From contig OX030957.1 in the NCBI GenBank assembly GCA_943735955.1, positions 1,241,001 through 1,305,000 on the forward strand: DNA of 64,000 bases, given 5' to 3'. The notes below the pieces were generated by a model. The model searched no databases. It had not been told where the DNA came from and saw nothing but the letters and a program-made list of their open reading frames with translations. The position numbers and the translations under genes were made by a program. Shown piece after piece: positions 63,846 through 64,000 of this stretch. Each line of letters begins with the position of its first letter. The stretch's first letter is position 1. Source of the stretch: Piscicola geometra (taxonomy: Eukaryota > Annelida > Clitellata > Hirudinida > Piscicolidae).

Positions 63846-64000
63846 CTGTTGGATGGAAGGGCAAATTAAATACTTGAGTATAAATTATCTTTCTGAGATA
63901 TTTCAAGCTTTAGGAAAAACTATAGCTATAACAGAGATGCTTGTATTGCTCTAGTGATATCATTGTAATATTCTTTTCAGTGATTCCTCCGCATTTGAAC

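Noticed and set aside
1..64000. CRISPR arrays, bacterial operons, ribosomal RNA genes
   Set aside because: None seen; the window is eukaryotic nuclear DNA with spliceosomal introns.

Overview
The window is animal (metazoan) nuclear DNA. It is very AT-rich, its genes are split into many short exons by GT-AG introns, and gene-free stretches carry microsatellites, tandem repeats and decayed transposons. The gene families (a Musashi-type RNA-binding protein, a dipeptidyl-peptidase-IV-family membrane protein, a secreted fibrinogen-domain protein) fit an invertebrate. I cannot name the species.

All four convincing genes lie on the minus strand. (1) 6600-9313: a three-exon gene for a small type I membrane protein of about 180 residues that I do not recognise. 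(2) 23212-24809: a four-exon gene for a secreted fibrinogen-related (ficolin/tachylectin-like) protein of 211 residues. (3) 28449-35589: 24 exons for a type II membrane protein of about 868 residues in the DPP4/DPP6/DPP10 family. It has lost the catalytic Ser and His and the Glu-Glu substrate motif, so it is probably a non-enzymatic DPP6/DPP10-like protein. (4) 41332-63845 and continuing past the right edge: a Musashi/Rbp6-type protein with two RRM domains, in at least nine exons over more than 22 kb. I built the models by hand from splice sites, reading phase and family alignment. The DPP-like, fibrinogen and membrane-protein models keep phase through every junction. The Musashi model has one unresolved junction.

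Layout: 1-6599 no supported host gene, AT-rich tandem repeats and a possible P-element/THAP9-like relic; 6600-9313 membrane protein; 9314-23211 gene-poor, with a hAT-like MITE, a perfect hairpin, an odd GC-rich island and tRNA-like repeats; 23212-24809 fibrinogen-domain gene; 24810-28448 nothing clear; 28449-35592 DPP-like gene; 35593-41331 gene-poor with a complete but defective piggyBac element at 38956-40751; 41332-64000 Musashi-type gene, whose long introns hold two LINE relics, two related tRNA-derived SINEs and a minisatellite.

The genes do not form an operon or a shared pathway; they look like ordinary neighbours. The points most worth checking are the inactive DPP-family protein, the high share of 5' splice sites with T at +3 (11 of 36 donors), the unknown membrane protein, the reduced N-terminal part of the fibrinogen-domain protein, and the palindromic subterminal repeats of the piggyBac element.
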